Shown: piece after piece, positions 46,179-55,472 of the stretch
Numbering within the stretch: position 1 is the first letter of the stretch
Layout of the letters: every line of letters begins with the position of its first letter
Assembly: GCF_003946045.1 (NCBI RefSeq)
Contig: NZ_RHNW01000004.1
Span: 1-64,000, forward strand
Length of the DNA: 64,000 bases
Origin: Levilactobacillus mulengensis
GTDB lineage: Bacteria > Bacillota > Bacilli > Lactobacillales > Lactobacillaceae
Direction: 5' to 3'
Made by a program: the position numbers and the translations under genes
Notes under the pieces: generated by a model
What the model saw: the letters and a program-made list of their open reading frames with translations, nothing else
What the model was told of the DNA's origin: nothing
The model's database searches: none

Positions 46179-47573
46179 GTGACAGTTTTTAGTGCTTATT
46201 CTGATGAAGAAATTTCGACCTATCTCCAAGACCAAGTCAAGGATGGGACAATCTACACGGATGAAAAGACGTTAAAGAAACAGTCATTCAATCCCAACGC
46301 TTCTGGCGGTGAGACCGGCTTGGCACGGGCGTTCGTTGAGGCCGCCAGTGTCGAGGATATTCAAGGTGTTTTGCGGACAGCGCGGAAATTTCATATTGCC
46401 GTCGTTCCCCAAACAACCTTTAGCAGTACCGTGATTGGTTCCGACGGTATCGATGGCGCCATTATTATTTCGATGCGGAAAATGAATCAAATTTTGGAAA
46501 TCAATAAAGAAGATTCCGTGGCCGTTGTTCAACCCGGTGTCGTCAACGGTGACTTGGATCAAGCTGCCCGGAAGCAAGGCTTGTTCTACGCGCCAGATCC
46601 TGGTTCTAAGCCATTTTCATCCATTGGTGGGAACGTCTCGACCAACGCCGGTGGGATGAGCACCGTCCGCTTCGGTGCCACCAAGGACAACGTCTTGGGC
46701 TTGAAGGCCGTACTGGCTGACGGTCGGGTGATCAAGCTTGGCGGCCGGACGTTGAAGCAGGCGTTCGGTTACGATCTGACGCAACTCTTCGTGGGTTCCG
46801 AAGGTACGTTGGGCATTATCTTTGAAATTACGGTGAAATTGATGCCAATTCCTCTAGGCAAGTCCGTCATGGGCGTGGCCTTCTTCAAGGATATGAGTGC
46901 GTTGGCCGCCGGCGTCACAGCGGTGCGGATGTCAGGCGTTTACCCGACCATGTTGGAAGCGCTGGATGGCAACACGGTCAAGGCGTTGGACCGTTATGAA
47001 GGCACTCACTACGGCGACAACAGTGGGTCCATGCTGATTTTCCGGTTGGACGGGAGCAGTGACGAAAGCGTGGGCGTTTTGAACGACCTGCTAGCGAAGC
47101 ACGACGCCCAAAACGTTCAGGTCACTACGGATCCAGACGAGCAAAAGGCGCTGGAAAAGCTGCGTCAGGATATGTTACCAGCCGTCTTCTCCGGGAACAA
47201 CCATTTGATGGAAGACATGGCACTGCCATTGTCAAAATTAGCACCAATGATGGACTTCCTGCAGGATCTGGGCAAGGAACTGGGTATTAAGATTTACACC
47301 GTTGGCCATGCTGGTGATGGGAACGTGCACCCAACTTACACGTGGTCCGAAGACGAGGATGAGGTTCCAGAAGTCATCATCGAAGCCTTACGGAAAACGT
47401 TCTGGAAGACGCTGGAACTGGGTGGAACAATCACTGGGGAACACGCCGTGGGCATGATGAAGAACCAGTGGAACAACCCTGAATTGGGTGAAACCGTGGA
47501 TCTGTTACAACACCAAATCAAGACGCTGTTCGACCCCATGAACCTGTTGAATCCTAAGCGGAAGATTGATTAA
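46179..47573 (+). CDS. FAD-linked oxidase, GlcD/D-lactate dehydrogenase type
   Basis: A 464-residue flavoprotein starting at GTG 46179 with AAAGAAGG upstream. The PCMH-type FAD-binding domain (about 40-220) shows IAVVPQTTFSST, PDPGSKPFSSIGGNVSTNAGG and VGSEGTLGII. The C-terminal FAD-oxidase cap shows VGHAGDGNVHP and GEHAVGMMKNQW. This family oxidises D-lactate, glycolate or other 2-hydroxy acids. In lactobacilli D-lactate is the best guess. It stands alone between repeat elements and has its own terminator. Confidence 0.85.
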   Translation: MTVFSAYSDEEISTYLQDQVKDGTIYTDEKTLKKQSFNPNASGGETGLARAFVEAASVEDIQGVLRTARKFHIAVVPQTTFSSTVIGSDGIDGAIIISMRKMNQILEINKEDSVAVVQPGVVNGDLDQAARKQGLFYAPDPGSKPFSSIGGNVSTNAGGMSTVRFGATKDNVLGLKAVLADGRVIKLGGRTLKQAFGYDLTQLFVGSEGTLGIIFEITVKLMPIPLGKSVMGVAFFKDMSALAAGVTAVRMSGVYPTMLEALDGNTVKALDRYEGTHYGDNSGSMLIFRLDGSSDESVGVLNDLLAKHDAQNVQVTTDPDEQKALEKLRQDMLPAVFSGNNHLMEDMALPLSKLAPMMDFLQDLGKELGIKIYTVGHAGDGNVHPTYTWSEDEDEVPEVIIEALRKTFWKTLELGGTITGEHAVGMMKNQWNNPELGETVDLLQHQIKTLFDPMNLLNPKRKID

Positions 47574-47594
47574 ACCTGAAAATTAAGTCGTCAA

Positions 47595-47640
47595 TGAGCA
47601 GCTTTGCCATCAGCTATTCTGATGGTGAGGCTGCTTTTGG
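47595..47640 (+). terminator. Terminator of the FAD oxidase gene
   Basis: AGCAGC and GCTGCT enclose CCATCAG/CTGATGG, followed by TTTT. Confidence 0.8.
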
Positions 47641-47744
47641 TTTTAGACAGGCGGAACGAACTGCATAAATATGCAGAGAAATGACCTGCCGTGAGGCTGG
47701 AACCGAAAGCGTAGCCAGGAATCGTGGAGGAGGTCAGTTAATAG

Positions 47745-48020
47745 CGGGCTGAATCAGTGTCAGCCGCAGGTGGGTGAAAATGAAGCGACTGTGTTAGTGA
47801 CCAGAGGCGGACCAAAGTGCCCAGCTGTGTCGGTGGTCTTGGCTGAGGTGGTTTCACTCAGCCTAGCCCACGGGACGACCTTTAAGACCGGTTTTGGGGC
47901 TTAAAGTCGAGGTGGAAGCCCGTTCTTCGGCTGGAACCGACCCCCTAGCAGGGCACTTTGAGTCCGCCGGCGGGAACGACGATTGGCCACTCATTTTCAT
48001 CCACCCGGAGGCGTTAACAA
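47745..48020 (+). repeat. Type B element inside type A-like outer arms
   Basis: Outer arms GGTGGGTGAAAATGA (47769-47783) and TCATTTTCATCCACC (47991-48005) match in 14 of 15 positions. Inside is a type B core with its own arms GCGGACCAAAGTGCCC/GGGCACTTTGAGTCCGC, CTGTGTCGGTGGT and TTTAAG/CTTAAA. This is a hybrid that links the two types. Flanks are GCCGCAGG and CCGGAGG. Confidence 0.8.
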
Positions 48021-48070
48021 ACGTTCAACCCGCAAAAATTAACGACTGAGCATAAAGTTTGCTAAATCAG

Positions 48071-48099
48071 CCGACAAATTAGATAATTATTGTTACAAT
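48071..48099 (+). promoter_or_regulatory. Promoter of the GH13 gene
   Basis: CCGACA (48071-48076), 17 bases, TACAAT (48094-48099). Confidence 0.55.
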
Positions 48100-48134
48100 T
48101 GGAGGCGAATACAATCCCCGGAATACAACAATTA

Positions 48135-48144
48135 CAACCGGTTG
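48135..48144. promoter_or_regulatory. LacI/CcpA-like palindrome in the GH13 leader
   Basis: CAACCGGTTG is a perfect 10-bp palindrome with the central CG typical of LacI-family operators. It sits between the -10 box and the SD. The surrounding 14 bases match the cre consensus in about 11 positions. The same 10-mer recurs at 62922-62931. Confidence 0.45.
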
Positions 48145-48171
48145 CAGTTTAGCAACGAAAGGAAGACAGCA

Positions 48172-49809
48172 ATGGCTGACGCACAGTGGTGGCAACACGC
48201 GGTCGGGTATGAAATTTACCCGAAGAGTTTCTTTGATACGAACCATGACGGTGTGGGCGACTTGCCCGGCATCCAAGCGAAAATCTCTTACTTACAATCC
48301 CTCGGCATCGACTTCGTTTGGTTGTCGGCTTTTTACCCCTCCAGTCAGGTGGACAGCGGGTATGACGTGATCGATTACCGCGACGTGGACCCGCAATATG
48401 GAACCATTGACGATTTCATGCAGTTGGTCGCGGCGTTCCACGCAGCCGATATCAAAGTGGTCATCGACCTGGCGTTGAATCACACCTCTAACCAACATCC
48501 GTGGTTCCAAGCGGCACTGGCTGATGCCGCCAGTCCCTACCACGATTATTATGTGTGGCGGTCGGCCACGGCGGACCAAGTGCCCAACAACTGGGAATCC
48601 ATTTTTGGTGGGTCGGCGTGGACCTATGTGCCAGAAATGGGTGCAGCCTACCTGCACACCTTTGCGGAAGCCCAGCCAGATTTGAACTGGGAAAACCCAG
48701 CCGTTCGTCAGGCGATGGTGGAAACGATTCAGTGGTGGGCTGACCGTGGCGTGGATGGGTTCCGGCTCGATGGCGTGACGCACCTCAAGAAGCGGCAGGA
48801 CTTTGCGAACGTTGCCCATCCCCGGACGGATTACTACCAGGACGTGACCGGAACGGATGCGTTTCTGGCTGATTTGAAGCCCGTGTTGCAACGCAATCAG
48901 CTCTTTGTGATTGGCGAAGCGGGGACCATTGACCAACAAACTGCCCAGCGTTGGCTGGACCCGGAACGGGGATTCTTTAACCTCCTATTGGAATTTGACC
49001 ACGTTCATTTTTGGGAAAGAGCCGAACCCAAACTCCCGGTTGCCGCATTGCGGGCCACGCTTTCCAAATGGCAACTGGGCTTAGAAAAAATCGGCTGGAA
49101 CGCCTTGTTCATTGAAAATCATGATTTGCCTCGTGCCGTTTCGTACTATGGGAACGCTAGTGACTATCGCCGGCGTTCCGCGAAGGCTTTAGGGTTGTGG
49201 TACTTGTTGATGAAGGGGACGCCGTTTGTCTACCAAGGGCAAGAATTGGGGCTACCAAACGCCAATTTCACCCAGATCAGCGAATACCGCGACCTGGATA
49301 GCCGGCTGTATTACCAGCAACAGCGGGCGGCTGGCGTGCCGGAAGCGCAGGTTCTTAGTCAATTAGGCATGAAGAGTCGGGACAATGCCCGGACCCCCAT
49401 GCCGTGGACCCATCAGCAGTTTGGCGGCTTCTCGGACCAGCAGCCTTGGATCAGCATGACGCCTGGAACAGAGCAGATCAATGTGGAACGGGAAAGTCAC
49501 GATCCGCACTCGGTCTTAACGTTTTACCAGCAGCTCATTCGCCTGAAAAAATCCGTTCCAGCCTTGGAACGTGGGCGCTATGAGTTGATTGACACCCGGG
49601 ATGACCAACTGTATGTTTACCGGCGGACGTTAAATGGGGACAACTGGCTGGTCGTTGTGAACATGAGTAATCAGGTTGCGACAACGCAAGAATTTGATTT
49701 AAATACAAGTGAGTTAATTTTTACCAATACGGAAGTCGATGCAGACTCTGACGACCCACAGATTCAACCGTGGGAAGCCCGACTGTATCATTTGCGGAAA
49801 CTAGAATGA
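48172..49809 (+). CDS. GH13 alpha-glucosidase (oligo-1,6-glucosidase type)
   Basis: A 545-residue cytosolic glycoside hydrolase. ATG 48172 is chosen because AAAGGAAG is six bases upstream and the family starts WWQHAVGYEIYPKSF. The catalytic triad is visible: Asp200 (GFRLDGV), Glu249 (VIGEAG) and Asp318 (ENHDLPR). Length and the NHDGVGDLPGI calcium-type loop fit oligo-1,6-glucosidase, trehalose-6-phosphate hydrolase or related alpha-glucosidases of subfamilies 29/31. No transporter or sugar regulator is adjacent, so the natural sugar is not revealed by context. The CAACCGGTTG operator upstream suggests carbohydrate control. Confidence 0.88.
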   Translation: MADAQWWQHAVGYEIYPKSFFDTNHDGVGDLPGIQAKISYLQSLGIDFVWLSAFYPSSQVDSGYDVIDYRDVDPQYGTIDDFMQLVAAFHAADIKVVIDLALNHTSNQHPWFQAALADAASPYHDYYVWRSATADQVPNNWESIFGGSAWTYVPEMGAAYLHTFAEAQPDLNWENPAVRQAMVETIQWWADRGVDGFRLDGVTHLKKRQDFANVAHPRTDYYQDVTGTDAFLADLKPVLQRNQLFVIGEAGTIDQQTAQRWLDPERGFFNLLLEFDHVHFWERAEPKLPVAALRATLSKWQLGLEKIGWNALFIENHDLPRAVSYYGNASDYRRRSAKALGLWYLLMKGTPFVYQGQELGLPNANFTQISEYRDLDSRLYYQQQRAAGVPEAQVLSQLGMKSRDNARTPMPWTHQQFGGFSDQQPWISMTPGTEQINVERESHDPHSVLTFYQQLIRLKKSVPALERGRYELIDTRDDQLYVYRRTLNGDNWLVVVNMSNQVATTQEFDLNTSELIFTNTEVDADSDDPQIQPWEARLYHLRKLE

Positions 49810-49814
49810 AATGG

Positions 49815-49850
49815 CGGGAGCCGAGAAACGAATCTTCGGTTCCTTTTTTA
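49815..49850 (+). terminator. Terminator of the GH13 gene
   Basis: GGGAGCCGA pairs with TCGGTTCC, followed by TTTTTT. Confidence 0.8.
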
Positions 49851-50017
49851 TACCGTAAACTTTTTTAATAAATTGTGGTCGAATGCTTGCAATTCGGTAA
49901 GTTGTTCTTTATTATTAAATATATAGATATTTCTATGGGGTCAACCATTTTGCGTATTGCTAGTCGTGTTAACTATATCACCGGTTAGCAAAGTGAAGAT
50001 AAGGATATGATAATACT

Positions 50018-50485
50018 ATGAAGAGTAAGGTCGTTCATGCGGAGAGTTTCTTTGAATCTTTCATGGAGCTGAAGCGAGAACTAGAGAAAGCAGCAACCCG
50101 ATTCCAACGAACCATGGGGATTTCAGTGGATCAATATGCGATTCTGCACCATATTTTAGAGAATCCAGGGAAGCTGACGTCGGCAACGGTTGCCGATAGC
50201 CGAGGTATTTCTCGGGCCGCGGTTTCTCGCGGAATTTCGCAATTGATTCGGCGCGGCTATGTCGTGCAAAGTTATCAAAGTTCAGACCGCCGGGTACGGC
50301 AACTTTCTTTAACTGCTAGTGGGGAGCAATTAGAAATTACTTGTCACGAAGCACTTAAGGTGGCAGCCGATACCATGAGCCAAGTCGACTTAGATGACAG
50401 TGGCAGCCAATTTACCGTGGGGCAATTAACCAAGATGTTGGGTGCGCTGACAGCTAAGGAAGACGCCGATGAATCAGAAAAATAA
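50018..50485 (+). CDS. MarR-family transcriptional regulator
   Basis: A 155-residue winged-helix protein: N-terminal dimer helices, the DNA-binding helices (SATVADSRGISRAAVSRGISQLIRR split across about 65-90) and the wing QSSDRRVRQLSLT. It stands alone with a terminator 20 bases after the stop and no obvious target beside it. Ligand and regulon are unknown. Confidence 0.85.
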   Translation: MKSKVVHAESFFESFMELKRELEKAATRFQRTMGISVDQYAILHHILENPGKLTSATVADSRGISRAAVSRGISQLIRRGYVVQSYQSSDRRVRQLSLTASGEQLEITCHEALKVAADTMSQVDLDDSGSQFTVGQLTKMLGALTAKEDADESEK

Positions 50486-50504
50486 CCCCAAAATATGTTA
50501 ATAG

Positions 50505-50540
50505 AAGGGATTAGTCGAACGCGACTAATCCCTTTTCTTA
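50505..50540 (+). terminator. Terminator of the MarR gene
   Basis: AAGGGATTAGTCG/CGACTAATCCCTT stem followed by TTCTT. Confidence 0.9.
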
Positions 50541-50684
50541 TCCACTCGACCAAATGTGTGCGAATAAAGTCGGATACCGAAAACGTTCACAATATTTGGA
50601 TATTTCGGTCTCGCCAATTTTTAGCAAAATTTGTTAGGGGACGTGGTACACTTAAGTTAACGACGGCAGAGAAGAGGAATTCCC

Positions 50685-51602
50685 ATGATTGTTGAGCGAA
50701 AGATTGGGACGGGGGAGCAGAACCTCGTCTGGGTGATGGCCATGATCGAAGACGATTCTGACAAGGATTCGTTGCAGGTAACGTATGGTCTGACCGATGA
50801 AATTTTAACCTACGTGACCGACGTGAACGAACGCTCTCACTATGACCGTGACGAATACTTGAATACCCAATTGTTTGTTTTGCACGTGCCAGTGGTAGTC
50901 GACCAGGTGTCCCAACGGTATATTACCCGACCCGTGACGTTTTTGTTAAAGGGTAATCAAGTTTTTTCTATCACAACGAAGCGCACGCAATGGGTAAATC
51001 AGACCCTGAGTGAGCGAATGAAGTTGGACCAAATTTCAGATACCAATGAGTTCATGCTGATTGGCCTGTTCATTTTGTTCGACCAATTCATTCCACCCAT
51101 TCGTAAGATTAACGCGGAACAAAACCGGCTGGATAAGCAGCTGAATCAGGCACCGGACAACAAGGATTTGATTGCGCTGTCCAACCTGCAACAGAGCCTG
51201 GCCTATTTCGTCAGTGCCACGCGCAACAACGCCATGATGGTGGTCAACCTGAACAGTACGCCGTTTGGCAAGCAGCTGTCGGACAAGAACAACGAACACC
51301 TGATGGATGCCGTCATTGAAGCCCGACAAACGTCTGAAATGACGGCCATTGAGGCGGACGTTGTCGATCGGATTTCAAATACCTTTAACAACGTGCTGAA
51401 CAATAACCTGAACGATACGATGAAATTCTTAACGATTTGGTCGTTGGTTTTGACGATTCCCACGATTATCACCGGATTCTATGGGATGAACGTGAAATTG
51501 CCATTCGCTAACGATGCCATTTCTTGGATTTTTACGGTGCTGATGATGGTCGGCATCATGGGCGTGGTGGCTCTCATGCTCCGTCACCGGCATTTCTGGT
51601 AA
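50685..51602 (+). CDS. corA: CorA-family divalent cation transporter
   Basis: A 305-residue protein. A soluble N-terminal domain and long helices (about 1-240) precede two C-terminal membrane helices (about 243-265 and 275-297). The YGMN signature sits after helix 1 (GFYGMNVKLP). The family forms pentameric Mg2+ (or Co2+/Ni2+/Zn2+) channels. The SD is GAGGAA before ATG 50685. No terminator is obvious after it. Two repeat elements follow at once. Confidence 0.9.
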   Translation: MIVERKIGTGEQNLVWVMAMIEDDSDKDSLQVTYGLTDEILTYVTDVNERSHYDRDEYLNTQLFVLHVPVVVDQVSQRYITRPVTFLLKGNQVFSITTKRTQWVNQTLSERMKLDQISDTNEFMLIGLFILFDQFIPPIRKINAEQNRLDKQLNQAPDNKDLIALSNLQQSLAYFVSATRNNAMMVVNLNSTPFGKQLSDKNNEHLMDAVIEARQTSEMTAIEADVVDRISNTFNNVLNNNLNDTMKFLTIWSLVLTIPTIITGFYGMNVKLPFANDAISWIFTVLMMVGIMGVVALMLRHRHFW

Positions 51603-51624
51603 AATTGTCTGGTACGTGGACTGG

Positions 51625-51815
51625 TCCGTTCCCGGCGGCGAGCTCAAGGTGCCCTGCTGTGGGGTCGGTTCCAGCCGAAGGACGGGCTTCCACCTCAACT
51701 TTGAGCCAAAGGGCGGTCTCAAAGGTTGCCCCATGCTCTAAACTGAGAAAATCGCTCAGTTAAGACCATCGACACAGCTGGTCACCTTGGCTCGCCTCTG
51801 GTCACTTCCACAACT
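51625..51815 (-). repeat. Structured intergenic element, type B, inverted
   Basis: Arms GGCGAGCTCAAGGTG (51637-51651) and CACCTTGGCTCGCC (51783-51796), with a one-base bulge. Contains CCTGCTGTGGGGTCGG, CTTTGAGCC-AAAG-GGCGGTCTCAAAG, AACTGAG/CTCAGTT and CGACACAG. It starts 23 bases after corA. Confidence 0.8.
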
Positions 51816-51899
51816 GGCTCATTTCTCCAGTCCTGCGGCTGACGCAGGTTTATCCCACTTGTGAGCGACAACTTGATATTAGTTGGCCGATGCGTGGGT

Positions 51900-52045
51900 C
51901 TGTTCGTTCCCGCCGGCGGATTCAAAACGCCCTGCTGTGGGGGCGGTTTCAACCGAAGGGCGGGCTTTCACCTCACCTTTGAGCCTGAGGAACGGTCTCA
52001 AAGGTTGCCCCGTGGGCATTTTGATCCGCCTCCGGTCACTAACGT
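51900..52045 (-). repeat. Structured intergenic element, type B, inverted, short form
   Basis: Arms GGCGGATTCAAAACGCCC (51915-51932) and GGGCATTTTGATCCGCC (52014-52030). The TTTGAGCC-TGAG-GAACGGTCTCAAA hairpin is kept, but the third hairpin and the CGACACAG segment are absent, so this is a deletion derivative of its neighbour at 51625. Confidence 0.75.
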
Positions 52046-52252
52046 TGGCCACGCGGTACAATTTCCACAGCCCTGCAGCTGACACGGGTCTGACCTTATA
52101 TCAGTGGCAATCAGTTCTGTGTTCATTTGATTAGCTGGCACCGCAACGTAAGCGTATAAATATACAGTAATTTTGGGCTTGGAAGTTTGTTCCAGGCCTT
52201 TTTCTACGGGGTCATCTTTTAATGAAAAATCGTGTTCCAGTCAACTTTACCC

Positions 52253-52281
52253 TTGAAATTTTTAAAATAACACGCTAGAAT
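52253..52281 (+). promoter_or_regulatory. Promoter of the MarR-MFS operon
   Basis: TTGAAA (52253-52258), 17 bases, TAGAAT (52276-52281). Confidence 0.75.
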
Positions 52282-52298
52282 TGTTAGCTGACTAACAA
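52281..52298. promoter_or_regulatory. MarR-type operator over the transcription start
   Basis: TTGTTAG and CTAACAA arms around CTGA. It begins at the last base of the -10 box, where a bound repressor would block initiation. This implies autoregulation by the first gene. Confidence 0.75.
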
Positions 52299-52313
52299 AA
52301 GGAGCGATGAACT

Positions 52314-52745
52314 GTGACTGAACGACGATTAGGGGCCTGGCTGCGTGATGCCGAGCACCAGATGAACCTAGAAATGAATGACTTTGCGCGGTCCTATGGC
52401 GTAACTGGGATGCAATTATCTGTGATTGATTTCTTAAGTCGGCAACAAACGTCCGACGTGTTTCAAGTTGATTTGGAACGTGAATTTCACGTGCAACGGT
52501 CCACGGCGTCCTTATTAGTGAAACGCATGGTGGAACGGGACTTGGTGACGCGCGTCGTGGCGGCCAGTGATAGCCGCAAGCGTCAACTACAATTAACCGC
52601 AAAGGGCCAACGCCTGGTCCCGATTGTCCATGAACACCTGGAACAACAAGATGCCAAGATGGTGGCTGACCTGACGCCCGCCGAAGCCGCGGCGTTCCGG
52701 CGCGCGTTAGCGAATGTGAGCCACTGGCAAACAACGAAGGAGTAG
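52314..52745 (+). CDS. MarR-family repressor of the adjacent efflux pump
   Basis: A 143-residue winged-helix regulator. The start is GTG 52314 with AAAGGAG nine bases upstream. DNA-binding helix (VQRSTASLLVKRMVERDLV) and wing (ASDSRKRQLQLT) are intact. It is followed three bases later by an MFS drug transporter. A palindromic operator overlaps its promoter. The usual logic is repression relieved by a substrate of the pump. Confidence 0.88.
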   Translation: MTERRLGAWLRDAEHQMNLEMNDFARSYGVTGMQLSVIDFLSRQQTSDVFQVDLEREFHVQRSTASLLVKRMVERDLVTRVVAASDSRKRQLQLTAKGQRLVPIVHEHLEQQDAKMVADLTPAEAAAFRRALANVSHWQTTKE

Positions 52746-52748
52746 ATT

Positions 52749-54137
52749 ATGAGCAAAGAAAAAATTGACCCACGGGTCGTGGGTGCGGTACTGGCGACCG
52801 GCCTGATGTCTTTGAGTGGGGTCATCGTTGAAACGGCGATGAACATTACGTTCCCCACGTTGATGAAACAATTTAACGTGACCACTGGAACGGTGCAGTG
52901 GATGACCACCTTGTACCTCTTGATTGTGGCCTGCATTGTGCCAATCTCGTCGTATTTGAAACGCCGCTTCAAGTTGAAACAGTTATTTATTGTGGCCAAC
53001 CTGCTCTTTATTACGGGGCTCGTCATCGATGCCTGCGCGGGGAGCTTTACCTGGTTGTTATTGGGCCGGGCCATTCAAGGGTTTGGCACAGGGATTGCCT
53101 TACCGTTGATGTTTAACATTATCTTGGAACAGGTACCGCTCAGTCGAATCGGTATGATGACTGGCGTGGGAACACTGGTCACCGCGATTGGACCAGCGAT
53201 TGGCCCCACGTATGGCGGTATCCTAGTCACCAGTCTGAATTGGCGGTATATTTTCTGGATTCTCTTGCCGTTCCTGATTGTGTCATTTTTCGTGGGGATC
53301 AGGACCATTAAGCAAGTGTCCACCACGCACTCGGAACGCTTTGATTTTCTGAGTATGTTGGGGGTTGTGGTGACGTTTGGCGGCTTGATCTTCGGCTTCA
53401 GTTCGCTGAGTAGCCAGCCGTTCTTGAGCTGGTCCGTTGGCGGTGCCATTCTGTTAGGGATTTTAGGCCTGGTCTACTTTGTCCAACGGACGCGCCACAG
53501 TGCGCACCCATTAATCCACCTTCAGGCGGTTGCCAATTCCGCGTTTGCTTGGCACTTGTTGGCATTTTTCCTGATTCAGATTACGGCGCTGGGACTCTCC
53601 TTCGTCCTGCCAAATTACCTTCAGTTGGTCGATCAACAATCCGCCTTTGTGGCTGGGCTAGTGGTCTTGCCGGGTGCCGTGATTGGGGCGGCGTTTTCGC
53701 CAATTGGGGGAAACATTTTGGACCGGTTCGGGGCTAAGCGGCCAATCCTACTGGGTCTGGGATTAGTCGTCATCATGTTAGTGGTGATGACTGGAACGGC
53801 TCATGGGTTATCCGCTTGGGCCATTCTTGGCCTCTACGTGGGCTACATGGTCGGCATCGGATCGGCCTTTGGGAACATTATGACGGACGGCTTGAAACAG
53901 TTGCCGGCTGAACTGAAAGCAGACGGGAACGCCTTGATGAACGCGATGCAACAATTTGCTGGTGCCATGGGAACGGCGATTGTTTCAGCCGTGATTGCGG
54001 CCAGTCAAGCCGGGAACGTTGGTAGCACGGCGGTTAAGACGGCTACCGGGTCACAATTGGCGCTGTTGATTCTGGTAAGCGCCGGAACAGGGGCATTCCT
54101 CAGTATGGTGGTTGCCTTCAAGAAGAATCAAAGCTAG
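52749..54137 (+). CDS. MFS drug efflux transporter, DHA2 (14-helix) type
   Basis: A 462-residue protein with about 14 helices. The N-terminal ETAMNITFPTLMKQFN and WMTTLYLL, and motif C GPAIGPTYGG in helix 5, are typical of DHA2 H+/drug antiporters. The SD (AAGGAG) lies within the end of the MarR gene, giving a tight two-gene operon. The substrate is unknown. Confidence 0.87.
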   Translation: MSKEKIDPRVVGAVLATGLMSLSGVIVETAMNITFPTLMKQFNVTTGTVQWMTTLYLLIVACIVPISSYLKRRFKLKQLFIVANLLFITGLVIDACAGSFTWLLLGRAIQGFGTGIALPLMFNIILEQVPLSRIGMMTGVGTLVTAIGPAIGPTYGGILVTSLNWRYIFWILLPFLIVSFFVGIRTIKQVSTTHSERFDFLSMLGVVVTFGGLIFGFSSLSSQPFLSWSVGGAILLGILGLVYFVQRTRHSAHPLIHLQAVANSAFAWHLLAFFLIQITALGLSFVLPNYLQLVDQQSAFVAGLVVLPGAVIGAAFSPIGGNILDRFGAKRPILLGLGLVVIMLVVMTGTAHGLSAWAILGLYVGYMVGIGSAFGNIMTDGLKQLPAELKADGNALMNAMQQFAGAMGTAIVSAVIAASQAGNVGSTAVKTATGSQLALLILVSAGTGAFLSMVVAFKKNQS

Positions 54138-54291
54138 CCACTTTACGAAAAATTAAGGGTCGCTAGAGACTCACGTTGGTAGCGCTACTTTCCTAACTAT
54201 GGGAGGTGGCGTTATGTTTATTTAAGCTACCAGGTGCTACAATTCACTTCCAATAAAGCCCAAGCTGGCTGCGGAAAGTGAGGCGATTGGC

Positions 54292-54714
54292 ATGAAATTT
54301 GATTGGCGATATGCATTTCATTCCTTCTGGTTTCTGATGACCCTAATGGTGTTCCTGAGCTTAACGACAGCGGTTGATAACTTCCACGGCGTTCGGATTG
54401 CGTTAGGGGTTATTTTAGGATTCTTGATCGTAGATGCGCTCTTAACGTGGCAGTACCCTTACTTTAATCGGTTAGGGCGCCAGGGCGTGACGGCGTTGAT
54501 TAATTTAGGATTATTCGCAATTATTGCGGCGTTCACGCTAGCCTTTAAGCAAGAATGGTCGGCAAATATCTGGGGGTTCATCAGTTTCTGGCTCGCGGGT
54601 TTCGGTGGCATCATCGATGGTTATTTGGCCCAGCCAACCAAGATTCTAGCGGATCAAACGCGGGGCGACCTACGCAAGAAGGCAGAAATTTTGAAGAATT
54701 CTTCGCGACTGTAG
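54292..54714 (+). CDS. Small membrane protein of unknown function
   Basis: A 140-residue protein with four predicted helices (about 12-30, 33-52, 65-85, 90-110) and a polar C-terminal tail. I do not recognise the family. The SD is GTGAGG before ATG 54292 and a strong terminator follows. It is convergent with the short gene at 55134. Confidence 0.6.
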   Translation: MKFDWRYAFHSFWFLMTLMVFLSLTTAVDNFHGVRIALGVILGFLIVDALLTWQYPYFNRLGRQGVTALINLGLFAIIAAFTLAFKQEWSANIWGFISFWLAGFGGIIDGYLAQPTKILADQTRGDLRKKAEILKNSSRL

Positions 54715-54737
54715 AAAAAAGTGAATTGAATTGATTA

Positions 54738-54765
54738 GAAGACGGCTGTGAGGCCGTCTTTTTGC
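54738..54765 (+). terminator. Terminator after the small membrane protein gene
   Basis: AGACGGC and GCCGTCT enclose TGTGAG, followed by TTTTT. Confidence 0.85.
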
Positions 54766-54916
54766 GTTCCAAATAGAATAGTGAAATTTTCTGGAACACA
54801 GAAAAGCCTCAACTGCTAAATGGCGGCTGAGGCTGAGTTAGCATATTTAGTTTTAAACTGGAACAGAGTTGGCGATGCGATAGCACTGAGCGTGTTGAAA
54901 CTTGATTACATCTGTG

Positions 54917-55104
54917 TAAGCCGTGAGGGTGGCGAAAATAATCTCAGCCGTGGGAATGTCCTTACCGGTGATTTGTGCCGGTTAGTACATTGGCGTCTTT
55001 GAGACTCGGTCTAGGAGGCTCAAAGCGAGTTCGAAGACCGCTCTATGGCTTCGGACGTCCGCCCCAGCGTTCCGGATTATTTTCGTCACCCGGTAAGGCG
55101 CTGA
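54917..55104 (-). repeat. Structured intergenic element, type A, inverted
   Basis: Outer arms GGGTGGCGAAAATAATC (54927-54943) and GATTATTTTCGTCACCC (55075-55091) match in 16 of 17 positions. Inside are AATGTCCTTACCGG/CCGGTTAGTACATT, CTTTGAG/CTCAAAG and GAAGACCGCTCTATGGCTTC. Ends are GCCGTGAG and CGGTAAGGC. It lies between convergent genes. Confidence 0.85.
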
Positions 55105-55133
55105 CAAAGCACCATTTATAGAGTTTCACCAGT

Positions 55134-55382
55134 TTACTCAGCGGCGTAAGTCCAATCGTACGACAGCAGCTGGTGGAACCGCTCGCCAACCGGCACCCAA
55201 AGCTTGGCCTTGGCGATATTGGTAATGGATTCCCAGAACAGCGGGTCCTGACGCTCTTGGTCGCTTAAGTTAATGTTGACATAACTTCCAGCTTCCGTTT
55301 TAGCAATCACGAAGGGGTAGAACACCTTCGTAATTTGCGCGGGCGTAATGGTTTTAATTTGCGGGTTGTCATCAATCAGCAT
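55134..55382 (-). CDS. Small conserved-looking cytosolic protein of unknown function
   Basis: An 82-residue protein starting at ATG 55382 (MLIDDNPQIKTITPAQITKVFYP), seven bases after AAAGGAAG. It has no membrane helix and no signal peptide. The aromatic and charged composition suggests a small folded domain. I do not recognise the family. It lies just upstream of the histidine kinase terminus, in the same direction, with about 70 bases between. Confidence 0.55.
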   Translation of the reverse strand: MLIDDNPQIKTITPAQITKVFYPFVIAKTEAGSYVNINLSDQERQDPLFWESITNIAKAKLWVPVGERFHQLLSYDWTYAAE

Positions 55383-55472
55383 ATGAACGCTTCCTTTCAC
55401 TTGTTGAAATCAGTATACCAAGCAAAGGTTACGGCAACCACCATGTTTGATTAAGGATTGTCTGAGAATTTC

